DNA of 64,000 nt from Augochlora pura (lineage: Eukaryota > Arthropoda > Insecta > Hymenoptera > Halictidae): assembly GCF_028453695.1 (NCBI RefSeq), contig NC_135776.1, forward strand, positions 14,826,663 through 14,890,662, written 5' to 3'. Position numbers and translations under genes: made by a program. Shown here piece by piece: positions 1 through 12,639 of this stretch. Numbering within the stretch: position 1 is the stretch's first letter; each line of letters begins with the position of its first letter. The notes under the pieces are model-generated. The model made no database searches. It was not told the origin of the DNA and was given only the letters and a program-made list of their open reading frames with translations.

Positions 1-194
1 AATGGAAATACAAATACATAAATGATATAAAACAAAATAAGTAAAATAAATAAAACGAATACATATGTATTAAATACAGTATTAATATTTTATAGTATTC
101 TATAACCTTACAATTTTATAAAATCAAAAATAAAATACCTAAAATGCATCCCATCGTATAAAATAGAAATACTATAAGGCGTAAAAATGATTTT

Positions 195-233
195 AGAGTT
201 ACAATTAAAATGGCTCCGAGCGCGCAGGGTTAA
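195..233. repeat. Right end of a TTAA-flanked short element
   Basis: The sequence AAAATGGCTCCGAGCGCGCA followed by GGGTTAA closely matches the right end of the complete element at 17093-17337 (AAAATGGCTTCGAGTGCAAA then GGGTTAA). The matching left end was not found and may lie before the window start. It is read as the 3' terminus of a piggyBac-style MITE. Confidence 0.4.
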
Positions 234-1964
234 TATTATAAGCAAGTCGAAGTGTATCGACAAACCGGCCCGTAATCCGATAATAATCCAATCAAAGGAG
301 CAATGTTCCGCTGGAAAGGGGAGGACATTTTTCAAGCCGTAGCCCGTGGAAATGGGAGAGCGCTTTGAAAATTGGGGTCGTAATTCAAAGATTGCTGACC
401 ATCCGGCCGAACGACGGGGGTGATCGGTGTCTGGAAAAAAGAATTTTCGCCGGGGATCGCAGACTGTCGTAGCGCAGGTGTTCCACGGTGATAATAGCAA
501 GTATTTGTTACTCGGATAGCGGATGGCTTCTTAACTTGAGCCTACTTGATTCCATTTTTCATCTCGGCCCCCACCGCCTCGCGTCAACCGTGAAACGCTT
601 TATCGTTGCTTCTCGAGTTCCTCCACCGTTTTATCCTCTATTTCCATTTACTATATGGGCAACGATTGTTATGGGGAAACTAATGGGGCGATCAGCGAGT
701 TTTTCGTTTGTCTCTCCGATTTACAGGCGATAACGCGACACAATGGGGATGAAAGTTCAGTCGACTCTAAACTGCAGTAACTTTTTCAAAAATGAACTAA
801 ATTACCTGAGTTTTTTTTTAACTACAAATCGACTAGTCTACTGAACAACGACTAATACGCTTTCAACTAATTTTGCAATTTCTTGAAATGATAAAATAAA
901 GTAAAAAACAAAAATCGCGTTTTCTAACCTGCTCATCTGAACCAATAAAGAAAATTTAAAAAATACCTTTTAAATTCGTTTTAGAATAACAAGATAATTT
1001 TATATTTATTTTAAAAGCATTATAGTATTAATACTAATATATTAATTATAATATTACCCTCGGATATTCTTTGCAAGAAACGAAGTATTATATTTAATAA
1101 ATCGGTGGAATAGAAATTCTACTCGACATTTAGGTGACACTAAAATATTTATACATAGGTGTCACTGACACTGTTGTGATAAATTAGATTTGTTAGAGGT
1201 AGTGTAATCCGAATAATGCGATAAAATTGGTTGGAAACGTTGAATCATTATCGGCGCAAACTAGTCGGACAATTTCAATGTAATGGACCATGGTCGCGGA
1301 CGATGGCGTCACACACGCCGTGATCTCTCGATCGAATCGAATCTATCCGCGGTGGAGAATGAAATTTTCTAGGTGGAAGCGTTTAGGCGTGCGCGTCATC
1401 AAGCCTAAGTGTCGCTTTTAACCTGGCGGCGCGACGCGTGTATCGCCGCGCACGATGGCGAGAATTTTGTCTCGGCCCGATATGCATTTGCGTCTAGCTG
1501 CATTTCGCCTGAAATAACACGGGAACGGAGAAATTTAGTACTCTCCGTGTAATGAACGCGGCGTTTATTATTGGCAAGGAACGTCGATTCGGTGCGCTTA
1601 TGCGCGATACACCGACGATACATGCACCGTTCACGGGCGAGATCTTCCTACGAGCTTATCGGAGTTTGTAATTCTACTCGGTCTAATTTTGGCCGACTTC
1701 AATTTATTCGATCGACCATCCATTGCTCCTTCGTTTCAATTCACCCGCGCTTAAAACTCGGCTATTTCTGCTTTAGGTACAGTAAAATATGCTTCTTTAT
1801 GCATTACTCCGTTACAAATGAAATGTAACTACAAATTACTAACTTGCTGGCTGGAGGCGGGATGGGGAATTTTCAAGTTCATGTGTTTCATATTTTGGTA
1901 AGCTTGAATTTGTTCGCTGGTGGATATTTTTCTCCGTTGTTTCATTTATTTTATTTTACTCGTA

Positions 1965-2140
1965 TATTTATATATTTTCTTTGACTTGTATATTTTCTGT
2001 ATTTTGTATATTTTATTTTACTTATATATTTTATATACTTTGTATGTTTTACATATTTTACATATTTTATATATTTTATATATTTTATATATTTTATATA
2101 TTTTATATATTTTATATATTTTACATATTTTTCATTTTAT
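1965..2140. repeat. AT-rich tandem repeat (TATATTTTAT-like decamer)
   Basis: A run of about 10-bp units, best preserved around 2050-2130 (ATATTTTATATATTTTATAT), with decaying copies on the left. It makes a spurious open frame rich in Y, I and L. It is low-complexity DNA, not a gene. Confidence 0.85.
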
Positions 2141-5100
2141 CTACTTTTCCTCTGTGACATAAGAATTTATAACGACCCTTAAAAAGCGCAGTGAATTAAG
2201 GATGCCAACATCGTAATTATTTACAGTGATGTTTCATGTTAATATTATCAATGAAAAATATTACCAAAATTTGGGCACTCTACATTGACGCACGGTCCAA
2301 GTTATAAATTGTTGGTCCGAATAATATAATCCACCGATTTATTCGATTTCGACAATGAGTTTGCCGTCTCCAAAGCGTGACAGTGGAATAATGCAATTTG
2401 TAAGCGACTTTCTGGCAGATTTAAGACAATTGCTTGGCATAGTGACCAAGTTCAATGGAGGAAGATTGAAGAGACCCTCTAAAATAGCGTGTAGAGCACT
2501 TTATTAGAACACTTGCTAAACGCGACGACGAAAATAAGCATGTTCTTTCAAACGGATTCAAATTTCGACATGTCGTCTTATAAATAGGGACACTGGCAAG
2601 TCTTCAATCCGAAATAAATGATAACTAATGGGACTGTACAACTGTGGGGGGGCTATTTCCGCCAACGCCTGTTAACACCTTCGTTCTATTGTAATATATC
2701 GTAATATTATTATTGTAATATTCGAGCATATGTTCTGAGGAAATTTAAACAATATGATGTACTACTTGGACAATGATAAGTATAAGTAATTGTTCCAAGG
2801 AACTAATTAAAATCGAGTTCATTGAAAGAATGGAAAGTTGGCTAGATTCTATGCACTCGTTAGCATTTTTATAAAAATATAATAAAGCTCCTTATCTAAT
2901 TAAATTTAATAAAGATTGTATAAATTTATAAAAAAAAAATTTATAATAAAAATGTTCTAGCAGAAATTTATAACTTTATTAAAACATCCATAAATAGAAC
3001 GATAGTTAAAGTAAGGGGTGGAAATTTTGTGTTCTAACTTCTATCTAGTATTAAATATATAAGGTCTTAAATAATTTTGCTTAAAACTATTTTTAACGTA
3101 CCAATTGCTGTCGATGATTACTATAAGTATCTATATAATTACTGTAAGCTTAACTATATGTATAGTCACTGCACAATTACTATAAAATTAATTATATAAT
3201 TACTACATAATCACTGTAGTTAATAATTATAAATTACCCTAATCGATCTAGTTACTATACGAAGCCACTAGATACACTCAACGCAGCCACCTGGTCCCGG
3301 CAATTTAATTATTACCGTTCTCGCGGCCGGGATTCTCGCTTTCTCTGCACGCGCGGCCGGTCGCCATATTTAAATCGGTGATGCGTCTTCGCGAAATGAT
3401 AAATCGGAGATACTCCCACCAGCCGACAGTAAAAATATGCCTCTGGTGACAGTGAGCTATGCATCTCGTAAGCGATCAGCCTGATGGAGAACGGCCAGAT
3501 GGAAACGTTGCCAAAATTTTGCAGCCGGGAGCTTGGCATTCTGCGGTCGTATTGCTTCCAGGTCCAGTCATGAACGTGTTCAATGTCGTGATTATGGTCG
3601 TGCGACGTCCATCATTTTCTTCCTCCTCCTGTTCATTGAGGGTACCCACGAATAAACGCTAACTTCGGCTTGCACGCGGTCGAAGAAACTAGCAGCGCGT
3701 CCTCCTGCGTTCTCAGCGTAAATCCAAAATGCGAGAGAATTGCGAGTTTATCTTTAACAATATGCATTACACTTTATCCTTCAATTGTTATCGTTCAAAG
3801 TTGTTTTTCTTCAATTCTTCTGTTCGTAAGAAAAGATATCCTTTCTAACAATTTCTGCGAAAGTAAATCATTTTTGTAATTTAGATATTGCAATAGATTT
3901 TGCAATTTAGATCTTGCAATAGACAATTACATTTTTAGTTAGTATATATTTGTACTCAATGTACGTTCAATGATTAAATTCTCATGTTAATGTTGATTCA
4001 GTTACTAGATCGCTATGTTTACAAGAATTTTTACTGTTAGGGTAGTTACCCCAATCACTGTACTTTCGGATTAAAAATATATAAAAAAAGGAAAGAGTTA
4101 TGAAAAACGTAATACTCCTCCATGAATCTTGCCTAACAGATTGAAATAATAAAAAGAGATGCATCATGAATTTATATATACATATAATACTTTCAATTAT
4201 AAAAATGATAAGAATATCTCCATACAGTTTTTATTTTACACCTAAACTGAATTTACCATTAATATTATTTATTTTCGCACAACTTCTGCAAATATTTCAA
4301 AATCTAATATTACAAATTCCAATATATGTATATTTGTGTCTTAAGAAACGGACAAAAAAAGGGTTAATTAGAACATCTACCGTAGGTCCCAATGTTCACC
4401 GAGATGTTTCAGCGTTTTCGAGACGCGCTAATCGAGTATGAAAGGTGTCGATGCACACCGACGCGAAGGGTGCAATCGGAAATCATGCTGGTGTTCTCTC
4501 GGATGGTGGAACGAATTAGAATTTTGGCTCGAAACCGCGACGGCTATCGTTGTTTCGTATCGTGGTACGCGTGTATCGCGTGCACGTGCAATTAAACGGC
4601 CAAGTAAACAGATCCGCCGGTATCATTAATGCCGACGGTAACTTATGGACTGACTACGTGCAATTTGCCGGCGTAAATTAGGACGCGGCGTTGCGATAAT
4701 TTCGCACCGCCGCCGAGTATTTAGCTGCCGCTGCTCCCCGGTCGCCGCACTTCTGATGAATGTTGCTTTGTAACATTATCTTGCGCAACTATAACTGTCT
4801 TCTATAATTATAGTCTCACGTCGCCAGGGTCCGAGCTGTCCCCTATAATTATTATTTCGCGTTCGATGCATGCGTTATATCTGTTAGCAATGTTCTGTAA
4901 TTATTGCTGACGAGTGGGTCACCGACTATGCAAATTGTTCTGATCATATTGTATATACTGCGCATAATACATATATATATAATATTATATATCATGTATA
5001 ATATAAATTACAATATTGTATATAATTATAATGTTATAATATGAAATATGGTATATGTATAGAATATGCATACATGCATACAAGTAAAATATTGAATTCG

Positions 5101-6555
5101 CAAAAATATACAGTAAGCGAAATAATTCTACTTTTCGAAGCCATCATTTTCATAACAACTGAATTACTTCCTTTTCAAAAATACGCGCAACCTGTAAAAT
5201 GAAAATGCTCGGTTACCATCTGCGATACAAAATAATTGTTGATCTCGCCTACAAGTGAACGTCGCATCGAATGATCATAAACATCCCCGCGGATGTAATT
5301 GGGTTAGTTGAATCAGAGGCGGGAAATTTTCCGTTCAAAGATTAATCGAATTGAAACCGGCGAAACCGCGCGCCGGTCTTTCGAATCGAGCAACAATTAA
5401 TAATCCACGGAATATCCTTATGTCCCGCGAGCAATCTTGGTAATGCCGGATTAGTGGCTGACCCGAATTCGGTGGGACCCCGATGACACGGTGAATAATT
5501 GAAAACGGGACAAAAGCGAACTTTTCGTTGCTTCGAAATTATGCAGTGGCCACTTAGCCGCGCAACCCCTTAACGAGCCCGCCATTTCGGCCGTCTCCCT
5601 CGATGTTGCAGCAATTATGGTTGCAGAAACGCCGGCATTACGTGCAATTAGTTCCGCGACGGTCCTGCATTTCGCAACTTCCTTGACTCATAATAAATCT
5701 GGTAAATAAAACATCCGCGATACGCTGGCCGCACAGCATTCGCTGTAACTTCGATCGTTCTCTCGTTGCCCCTAGGGTTAATTAGGGTTGTCCTTACGCG
5801 TGAAATTATGTCAGATTATTTTATGGTATTGTCTAACGAGGGCTCTGCAATGAGGAGTCTTTCATCTTTGAATCTATGATGGCTATGACACAAATATTTA
5901 ATTGTTAAATTCTACTTATCTACAATCATCTGAAATAATATATTAATATTATATTAGTTATATATATTATATAATATATTAATATTATATTAATAATATA
6001 GTAATACTATATTAATTAAATTTTCAATTTTAAAAATTACGAAAAAGCTGCGAAAGTTGATCGTTTACCAAAACAATTTTCAATAAAGGTAATTTAATGA
6101 AAAATTCAACGGAGTTGAAATTACCAAGGAAACAATACAGTGCCCTTACAGTATAGCAACATGAAAAAAATTTCATTTTTAATTTGTTAGATAATAAATA
6201 AAATGTTAGGTACAATCGAATGTATCCTATCATCGTACGTCAATTATTCTTCTCATTAAACACCTCGATTAATGAATTTATTTAGTTTATCATTCGACTG
6301 CATTTAATCGAAAGCATTAGCTAATACAATTCCGTCAGATTTTTACGGTCAAATAGACAACAAATAGAACAAATAACGTAACGACTAATTGAAAGTATTA
6401 ATAGCACTGTTTATCTACACGAGTCTCCTGGCAAAAAGGCATAATTACTCCGTTGGGAGGTACGTGTAATTATCGCCTCCACGGTCGATCGCAGAAGTTC
6501 ATCCGCAATGAATACTTTTCTATAGCCCGCGTCGAGAGATAGGTGTTATGAAGAG

Positions 6556-6590
6556 GTGGGGGGGGGGGGGGGGGCAGGGGGGGAAAGCAA
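6556..6590. repeat. Poly-G tract
   Basis: An almost pure G run of about 30 bases with one C interruption (GGGGCAGGGGGGG). It is a simple repeat prone to length error in assembly, with possible G-quadruplex potential. Confidence 0.9.
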
Positions 6591-7765
6591 AACAATGGGA
6601 AGCGGGAAAAGAAATATTTTTCTGGAAATCTTCGCACCCTTAGCGAGCGGCCCGACTGTTCGCTGGGGTGGGAAAGACGCTCCGCGTAGAGTTCATCTCA
6701 TTGCATGGAACAGGTCATTGCACTTTGACTCAGATTGCACGCTGCAAGAAAAAAAGAAAGAGAGAGAGAGAGAGAGAAGGAGAACGACAGAGACGTTAAA
6801 TGTGCTCCGCTACCGAGTTCTTATTAGCTATCTAATAACTATAAAATATAAACTATATAATAACTTATGTTAACGTTTATATTGTACATTTTAAATTTAC
6901 GACACTTTTATTAACTTATTAACGTTGATTGTTCACTAATTTAAGCATCGTTAACTCTGCAAACTTTGCTCATATTCGTTTTATTCGTACAAGTTCTACT
7001 TGTCCCAGTAAAATTATTATTTAAAAAATTACAATAATCTCTAAGTAAACTGCGAGGGTTTATTTAAGTTATCAGCAATGGAATTATTATCGTCAAATAC
7101 AGTTTAAAAGCATGGCGTTTGCAGAACTATTTATTAGCTTAAATCAATATCAGCGCCTACATCAACCACCCTTAAAATGACAATTTCGATGAACGGACGA
7201 GTTATGGCAGACGAATTATCTGTCCTCGAAATTCTAGATAATGTTATTGATTGCCCTCCCCCTCTTACGGGATCTTACAAACATTAATATTAGCTCGCGA
7301 GCAGCATACGGATGTTCATTATTCAGAATCGATGCTTATGAGATCAAATGCAGAAAATGGTTTATGCATTTATGGGAAAACGCGAGCAGTTTCAATCTGA
7401 GATAATAGAATTATTCCATTATATTCGACCTAATAAAATTATTTAAAAAGAGGACCAACGTTTTATACAGGATCCTCTTCCTCGTAATTAATACATACAA
7501 TTTTCATTTCCCATAAAAATCCGAAGTATATTAATCATATTAATTCAATATGCTCTAACTCACTAGAGCAACCTATCCTAAGTTAACCATATATTTTTCG
7601 ACAAGTATCCAAATATTTGTTAATCTAATTTTCTATATTCTATCGTCATTTTCTTAGCTGTTTATATTGTACAGCAGGGCTGTATAACTATAGCAGGACA
7701 CATTATTTGCCGCGACTGCAGAGAGGGGTTATAAAATTGAAAGCGATTAGTACATTTTTAGTCTC

Positions 7766-7786
7766 CCCCCCCCCCCCCCTCCCCCC
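7766..7786. repeat. Poly-C tract
   Basis: A C run of about 20 bases with a single T interruption. Simple repeat. Confidence 0.9.
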
Positions 7787-8275
7787 ATAACCGCAGGTTC
7801 GACCAGTCCACCACCTATCCGGTGAGTCTACTGTCGTCGTTTCCAGATATCGAGCGAACAAGGGGAGGACGCGGGTGTCCCGGGGTGTTTCCGCTGAAGC
7901 TGCCTGGAACCGCGTTCACTGACCCACCTTAACGCTCACCACAGGCTGCGAGAGATCAAGCCCCCGAACTTTCCACCCCCTTGCGACCCCTGTTCGCATC
8001 TCTCACATCGTCGCTTCTCCCCTCGTTTCACCCCTTTCCGTGCACCATCTGGCTGCCCAACCTCATTCTTTCCTGCACCTTTACCGGCCGGTCTGAACGC
8101 AACTAATTTTGCAATAATTTTCTACGACTTCGATTAAGATTAACAATAAAAATTTTAATTACCCGCGGAAATAAACAGTCGATATTCTTAAATAAATATT
8201 AAAATTTTAATTGATTACGTTTTCTTAGAAGAATAATTATAGTCTACTTGGAATAATAATTATGTATTATACATT

Positions 8276-8580
8276 ATTATAGGGTGTCTCAATAGTCACT
8301 CGCAGTCGCAGAAGCAAATTTTTCTTTTACAAGAATTTTCTAGGGGGCGTCGTTGACGAATTATTAACGAAAAACAGTGACCAATGAGAGGCGAGCTCGA
8401 CTGAAGCACAGTGACCGAGCCAACGAAGCCCCGTCTCGTGCCAGCCAAGCTCGCCTCTCATTGGTCACCGTTTTTCATTAATAACTCGTGAACGAAGCCT
8501 CACATTAAATTTCTGCTAAGGAAATAGTTGCTTCAAATCGCCTCAGGAATTCCCAGACACATTTAGGACACTCTGTATAT
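8276..8580. mobile_element. Palindromic MITE, copy 1
   Basis: The ends are imperfect inverted repeats (AGGGTGTCTCAA on the left, TAGGACACTCTGTATA on the right). Inside is a large palindrome: left arm about 8351-8399 contains AGTGACCAATGAGAGGCGAG and right arm about 8446-8494 contains CTCGCCTCTCATTGGTCACC. The flanks are TA-rich. A second, diverged copy lies at about 45600-45823. No coding capacity is seen, so it is a non-autonomous foldback-type element of unassigned superfamily. Confidence 0.7.
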
Positions 8581-9659
8581 TATTCTATAGTATCTGCATC
8601 GAGTTTTTATACAATATACACTTGCAGATATATTTAAAATTATTTTACAAATACTTTGTCGATTTGAATCTCCACAGCTCAAATGAAACAAGAGATGAAA
8701 TGACCAAGAATTTGCTGCAACGATTGCATTATTGCAACAAGTCGTTCTATACGGAGAAAGGAACAGTGCTATCCTGTTTCTAAATTGCATCTTGCATCCA
8801 TCTTAAATGTTCTACTTTCTACACGTTCCTTCGATTTTTCGTGTTACAATTTTAATTGTTTTAGGAGACCGAGGACTGTCTTTATTCTGTGTTTAATATG
8901 TGTTTTCTCATTGTGTATATGATTTTTAATGTTGTCACAAATGGATGTTTTATATAACGTTTTATTGTTCCGCATGCTGCTTGGAATTTAGATTGTCTGG
9001 ATGTTGAGGATGAAAGTAAAGGTACTACAAATAGAATTAGGCACTTCGTAGAAATTTCGTAGCTTGCGCGTATTTACTTGTTTACGATATTTGTTGAAAT
9101 ACTAAAAAAAAAATACACGAGAACATTGTCTTCCTTAACGAAGAGAAGACGTTTCGCGGTAAAATCCCGTTTCGTGGTCGAAAATCAGCTGTGGTGTACG
9201 TCTTCTAATTTTGTCGTTTAAATCACGAAATGCTACATTCAGTGGAAATAATTATAAGTAAGTGACCAAAAAAATCTTTGCGCTAGACGCTTTAGAAGTA
9301 CGCTAACATATGTTCGTTCCACGTAAAAGAGACTGTAGAATCTTTTACCGAATTTAGTGCGCTTTATATTAGTTAATTAGTTAATTAGCACGGTGCTCGA
9401 TCAGCATATTTAGTTCAATTAAATTCTCGAGAGAAACTGCCGATGCTTCGAATTTCACAATTATGGAAATGTGAACATGGCTTATCCACGTGTCGGTATC
9501 TTCGAATTCGAAGGCCCCGCTACGGGGTGTAATGAAGATAAATTTAAAATGGCACAAAGGGCTAATATTAAAAAATGGAAAATATCTGTATAAAAATTAT
9601 GAATTCATTATGACAGATCATTTTTAAACGTAGGGCGAAAATCGTGTAAAAATAAGACA

Positions 9660-9825
9660 ACGACGTTATAATTATGTTGTATGTAATAAAGTATAATTCT
9701 GTTATATACGTATAATATAATATATATAATTATGATACATATAATTATAGTGTACATAATTATACTATATGTAATTATACAATATACAATTATACTACAT
9801 ATAATTATATTATAATTATCTAAAA
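9660..9825. repeat. ATAATTATAC-type low-complexity tract
   Basis: Irregular repeats of ATATAATTATA and ACATAATTATACTA. Simple AT-rich repeat; the open frame on its minus strand is a by-product. Confidence 0.7.
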
Positions 9826-11467
9826 TGTAACAGAAACCTCGCACGACGATTAAATAAACACATTAGGACGACAATTAAGTTTTGCAGCCACGGCGTACGC
9901 GTCTGTCGACGTGCCAACGACTTCGCGTCGATTAACAATCAACGAGAGACGGATTCTCGTGAAGAAAAAGGAGCCGCCCGTACTTCGCGTGGCACAATTG
10001 CAACGCGAAGGACCACATAGCGCTGATGGTATAGATGTCAAGGTTTGAGGGATATAGCAAAATGTTGCAATTAAGACGAGAACATACGCGGCCGGTCTGA
10101 GGACCAAGGTCGCAACTATAAGAGCAATGCAAAGATACGGGCTATAAACGGTTAGAAATGGAGAAAGCTTTATGATCATTTTATGAAAGACGAAGCCGCG
10201 TAAATTAACCAAGAGCTGCGCTGAACAGATTATGGATAATAAAACCGATGCTGCAACAATCATGCTTGAAATAATGCAGCCGAACGGGTGAAGGCCTCCG
10301 GTCCTGATACTGGACGTCGATAATACTATGGCAGGGAGACATAGATGGAGTGATGATAGAAATGACGATAAAGTCGTACAGTATCTAATAAATATAATGC
10401 GAATAGATATATAATGTATATATATCGCTGTTGCATTACGACAGATAAGCTATAATATATAACCGTCTAGAACTATGTACACACTTGCACTTCTAACCTG
10501 CCTTTTAACAATCTCTCAACAGTCTTCTCAACGAAAAAAAGATTTAACAACGTAAAAATAATTTCGAAACGTGGACGTAACAATCTTAAGTGGTATCTCG
10601 AGTGTAAAGTATTAAATACGCGATAGTCACCGCCAATAAATATCAAGTTCGGCACCGAAAATATTAATAGTATAAAAGTCGAAATAAAGTTTAAAAAAGC
10701 CGAGAAACGACTCGCGTCTCGCGTGATATTCCGCATGCAACGCTTGACACGTCGCCGTTTATAAACTGCCTTAAGGATGGAACCGCTTGGCAAGAAATTG
10801 AAATAAAGTCGTGAGATCTGGGACAATAATCTCCCGAGACACCCGGAATCCCTCTCAGCTCCCCTTTAATCTCGAGGACTCGAATAAATGCCTAATCCCG
10901 AGCCGGTTCATCCTCGCGAGAAAAAAGATCGAGATGATCTCCTTGCGTCGGCAGACGTCGCGAGAACTCGTCGTCATCGTCGTCGTCGTCGTCCAAAGTA
11001 CCCTAATCGGCCAGCGTTGCTAATAGCGCGGCTCGCGGTTCCAGGATCGAGCATTGCGAAATTGAGAGACGAAAGAAAGGGGAAAGACGATGACGGACGA
11101 TTTCCACTAGCGACTGTGAAAGAGCTGCTGCCGCCGGGATCGGGCTTTCCGATGAAATTAGAAGCCTCGAACGCCGGCGGAAAAATGATTCGGCCGATAT
11201 CGATCCGGCGGATCAGTTCTCGCGAAACCGCCCCGCCGGTTTCATGAGAAACGGGCCTGAGGAACGTTGAATTGATTGAAACATGATTTAATGGACCGCG
11301 TTATTGATCTGCGTTGAACTGCATGCACTCGGTGGATACCAGCCACCAGCACAGAGACGAACCTTGTGGAGGATCTTTTCAGGACACGCAATGCGGAACA
11401 GAATATCCGCTCTCCATTCGCGAAATATGGATAAAAATATTGATACAGAAAGCTTGTTTATATATAT

Positions 11468-11567
11468 NNNNNNNNNNNNNNNNNNNNNNNNNNNNNNNNN
11501 NNNNNNNNNNNNNNNNNNNNNNNNNNNNNNNNNNNNNNNNNNNNNNNNNNNNNNNNNNNNNNNNNNN
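11468..11567. other. Assembly gap (100 N)
   Basis: Exactly 100 N characters, a conventional scaffold gap whose true length is unknown. It follows a TATATAT run, so a microsatellite probably broke the assembly. Features cannot be traced across it. Confidence 0.99.
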
Positions 11568-12007
11568 CGGTTGGTCCGAGGGATAACATGTCCCCGGTTC
11601 ACGTGACCTCTATTGCCAGCTACGGGCAAGAACCGCTTCTTATTCCCATTAAAAAGTTCCGTATCCGCTTAGCGAGAAAGTTCCAGCCGCGTTTTTCGCA
11701 ATCCCTGCCCGGTGCTTCTCTGCCGCCGCGCCTCGGGGACTCCGAAACAACTGGAGTATCATAAAGTTTTAACCCCCCTCGAGCCCGGCAACTTCGCGGG
11801 GAAAGAGGGAGGACAGGTGTTCGTTTTTCCATCGGCACGCGAGTCCTATTTCCCGACGGTCAATTTTTTAGGTCGCCGCGAGATGCTGCGAGACGCCGGA
11901 CAAAAGTCGATTACAAAAGTGCCGCGAACGAATGTACGGTGGATATTGTTCACGATGCAGCGTTCACTCTTCTTCCAATGAGAGCTAGTTTATTTTTAAT
12001 CTTGATA

Positions 12008-12057
12008 TTAACCCTTTACCGACCGGCTATCCGGTCGTAAACATTTCTGTGATTATA
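12008..12057. repeat. Left end of a TTAA/CCCTTTACCG element (truncated)
   Basis: TTAA is followed by CCCTTTACCGACCGGCTATC and then a stretch closely matching the left half of the complete element at 33266-33518 (both continue with ACATTTCT and a nearby ATTATAG). No matching right end follows; similarity stops near 12057, just before another TTAA element. Confidence 0.55.
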
Positions 12058-12085
12058 GGATGGTTGATATATCTTTTTAGGGTAA

Positions 12086-12340
12086 TTAACCCCTTGCCGT
12101 ACCGTTTTCTTCGTAGTTACGAATGGCGAGCACGTACCTGTCCGATTATAATAATTTCTTGGAAGTAGAAGAAAATTTATATTTATCGTATGTCTATGTT
12201 TACTAGAACGATTAAATATTGATCGCGAGTGGACAGCATTTTATTTCGACTTAAAAGAACGGAATAACAGTCATACTTAATGTATGTAATATTTTAATAG
12301 AAATCTCCGTCTGACTCATTAAAGTACCGCAAGGGGTTAA
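12086..12340. mobile_element. TTAA-flanked MITE (CCCCTTGC ends)
   Basis: A 247-bp segment bounded by TTAA on both sides, with terminal inverted repeats CCCCTTGCCGTACC on the left and the complement of AGTACCGCAAGGGG on the right. TTAA target duplications and C-rich terminal repeats are the signature of piggyBac-superfamily elements. There is no transposase, so it is non-autonomous. Confidence 0.7.
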
Positions 12341-12639
12341 TATACCTTTTTAGGGTGATATTTATTTAGGGTAATTAATGTATTTTTGAGAATAATTAGT
12401 ATATTTTTGTATGGCAATTAAAATATTTTAGTTTATACTTTTGCAATATTAGCCGAGTTGCGTCTTTTAAGGGGGTGGTTCTAGAAATGTGGTCACCGAG
12501 CACACTTCGTTTAACTGGCAATTGAGGAGAACAGCTCCCCGCGGCTTTCTAGCAGCGCAATTTTCCCCGGGGTTTCCCGCTGTACCGTAGGACTTCGATT
12601 ATTCGAATTAATTACGGCTATCAGCGCGGGGTGAGCGAA

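Larger units (their letters stand above)
1..6500. other. Non-coding block, AT-rich with GC-richer patches
   Basis: I see no convincing exon on either strand. Open frames are short, lack splice context and do not resemble known proteins. The only structured items are an AT-rich tandem tract near 2.0-2.1 kb, simple AT-rich tracts near 4.96-5.05 and 5.93-6.01 kb, and a TTAA-flanked repeat end near 205-233. It is most simply upstream or intronic sequence of the octopamine-receptor-like gene whose last exons lie at 17.7 and 22.1 kb. That link is inference, since the earlier exons are outside the window. Confidence 0.5.
6600..11467. other. Non-coding block, microsatellites and one MITE
   Basis: No exon could be supported. 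It contains a GA microsatellite at about 6757-6778, a C tract at 7766-7786, a GC-rich pyrimidine-heavy patch at 7800-8060, a palindromic MITE at 8276-8580 and an ATAATTATAC-type low-complexity tract at about 9660-9825. GC-rich open frames at 9850-10263 and 10888-11247 look like chance frames in CpG-rich DNA: low-complexity R/S/P-rich products with no family resemblance. Confidence 0.5.

Noticed and set aside
1920..2162. An 80-codon hydrophobic open frame
   Set aside because: It is the translation of an AT-rich decamer repeat.
7800..8060. A GC-rich patch with possible splice signals on both strands
   Set aside because: The frames are low-complexity and the donor and acceptor do not define one consistent exon.
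9850..10263. A 137-codon minus-strand frame with hydrophobic runs
   Set aside because: No recognised family, no splice sites that make sense, and a second frame is open over the same DNA.
10888..11247. A 119-codon arginine-rich plus-strand frame
   Set aside because: It comes from a CGT trinucleotide run and CpG-rich sequence; no domain is recognisable.
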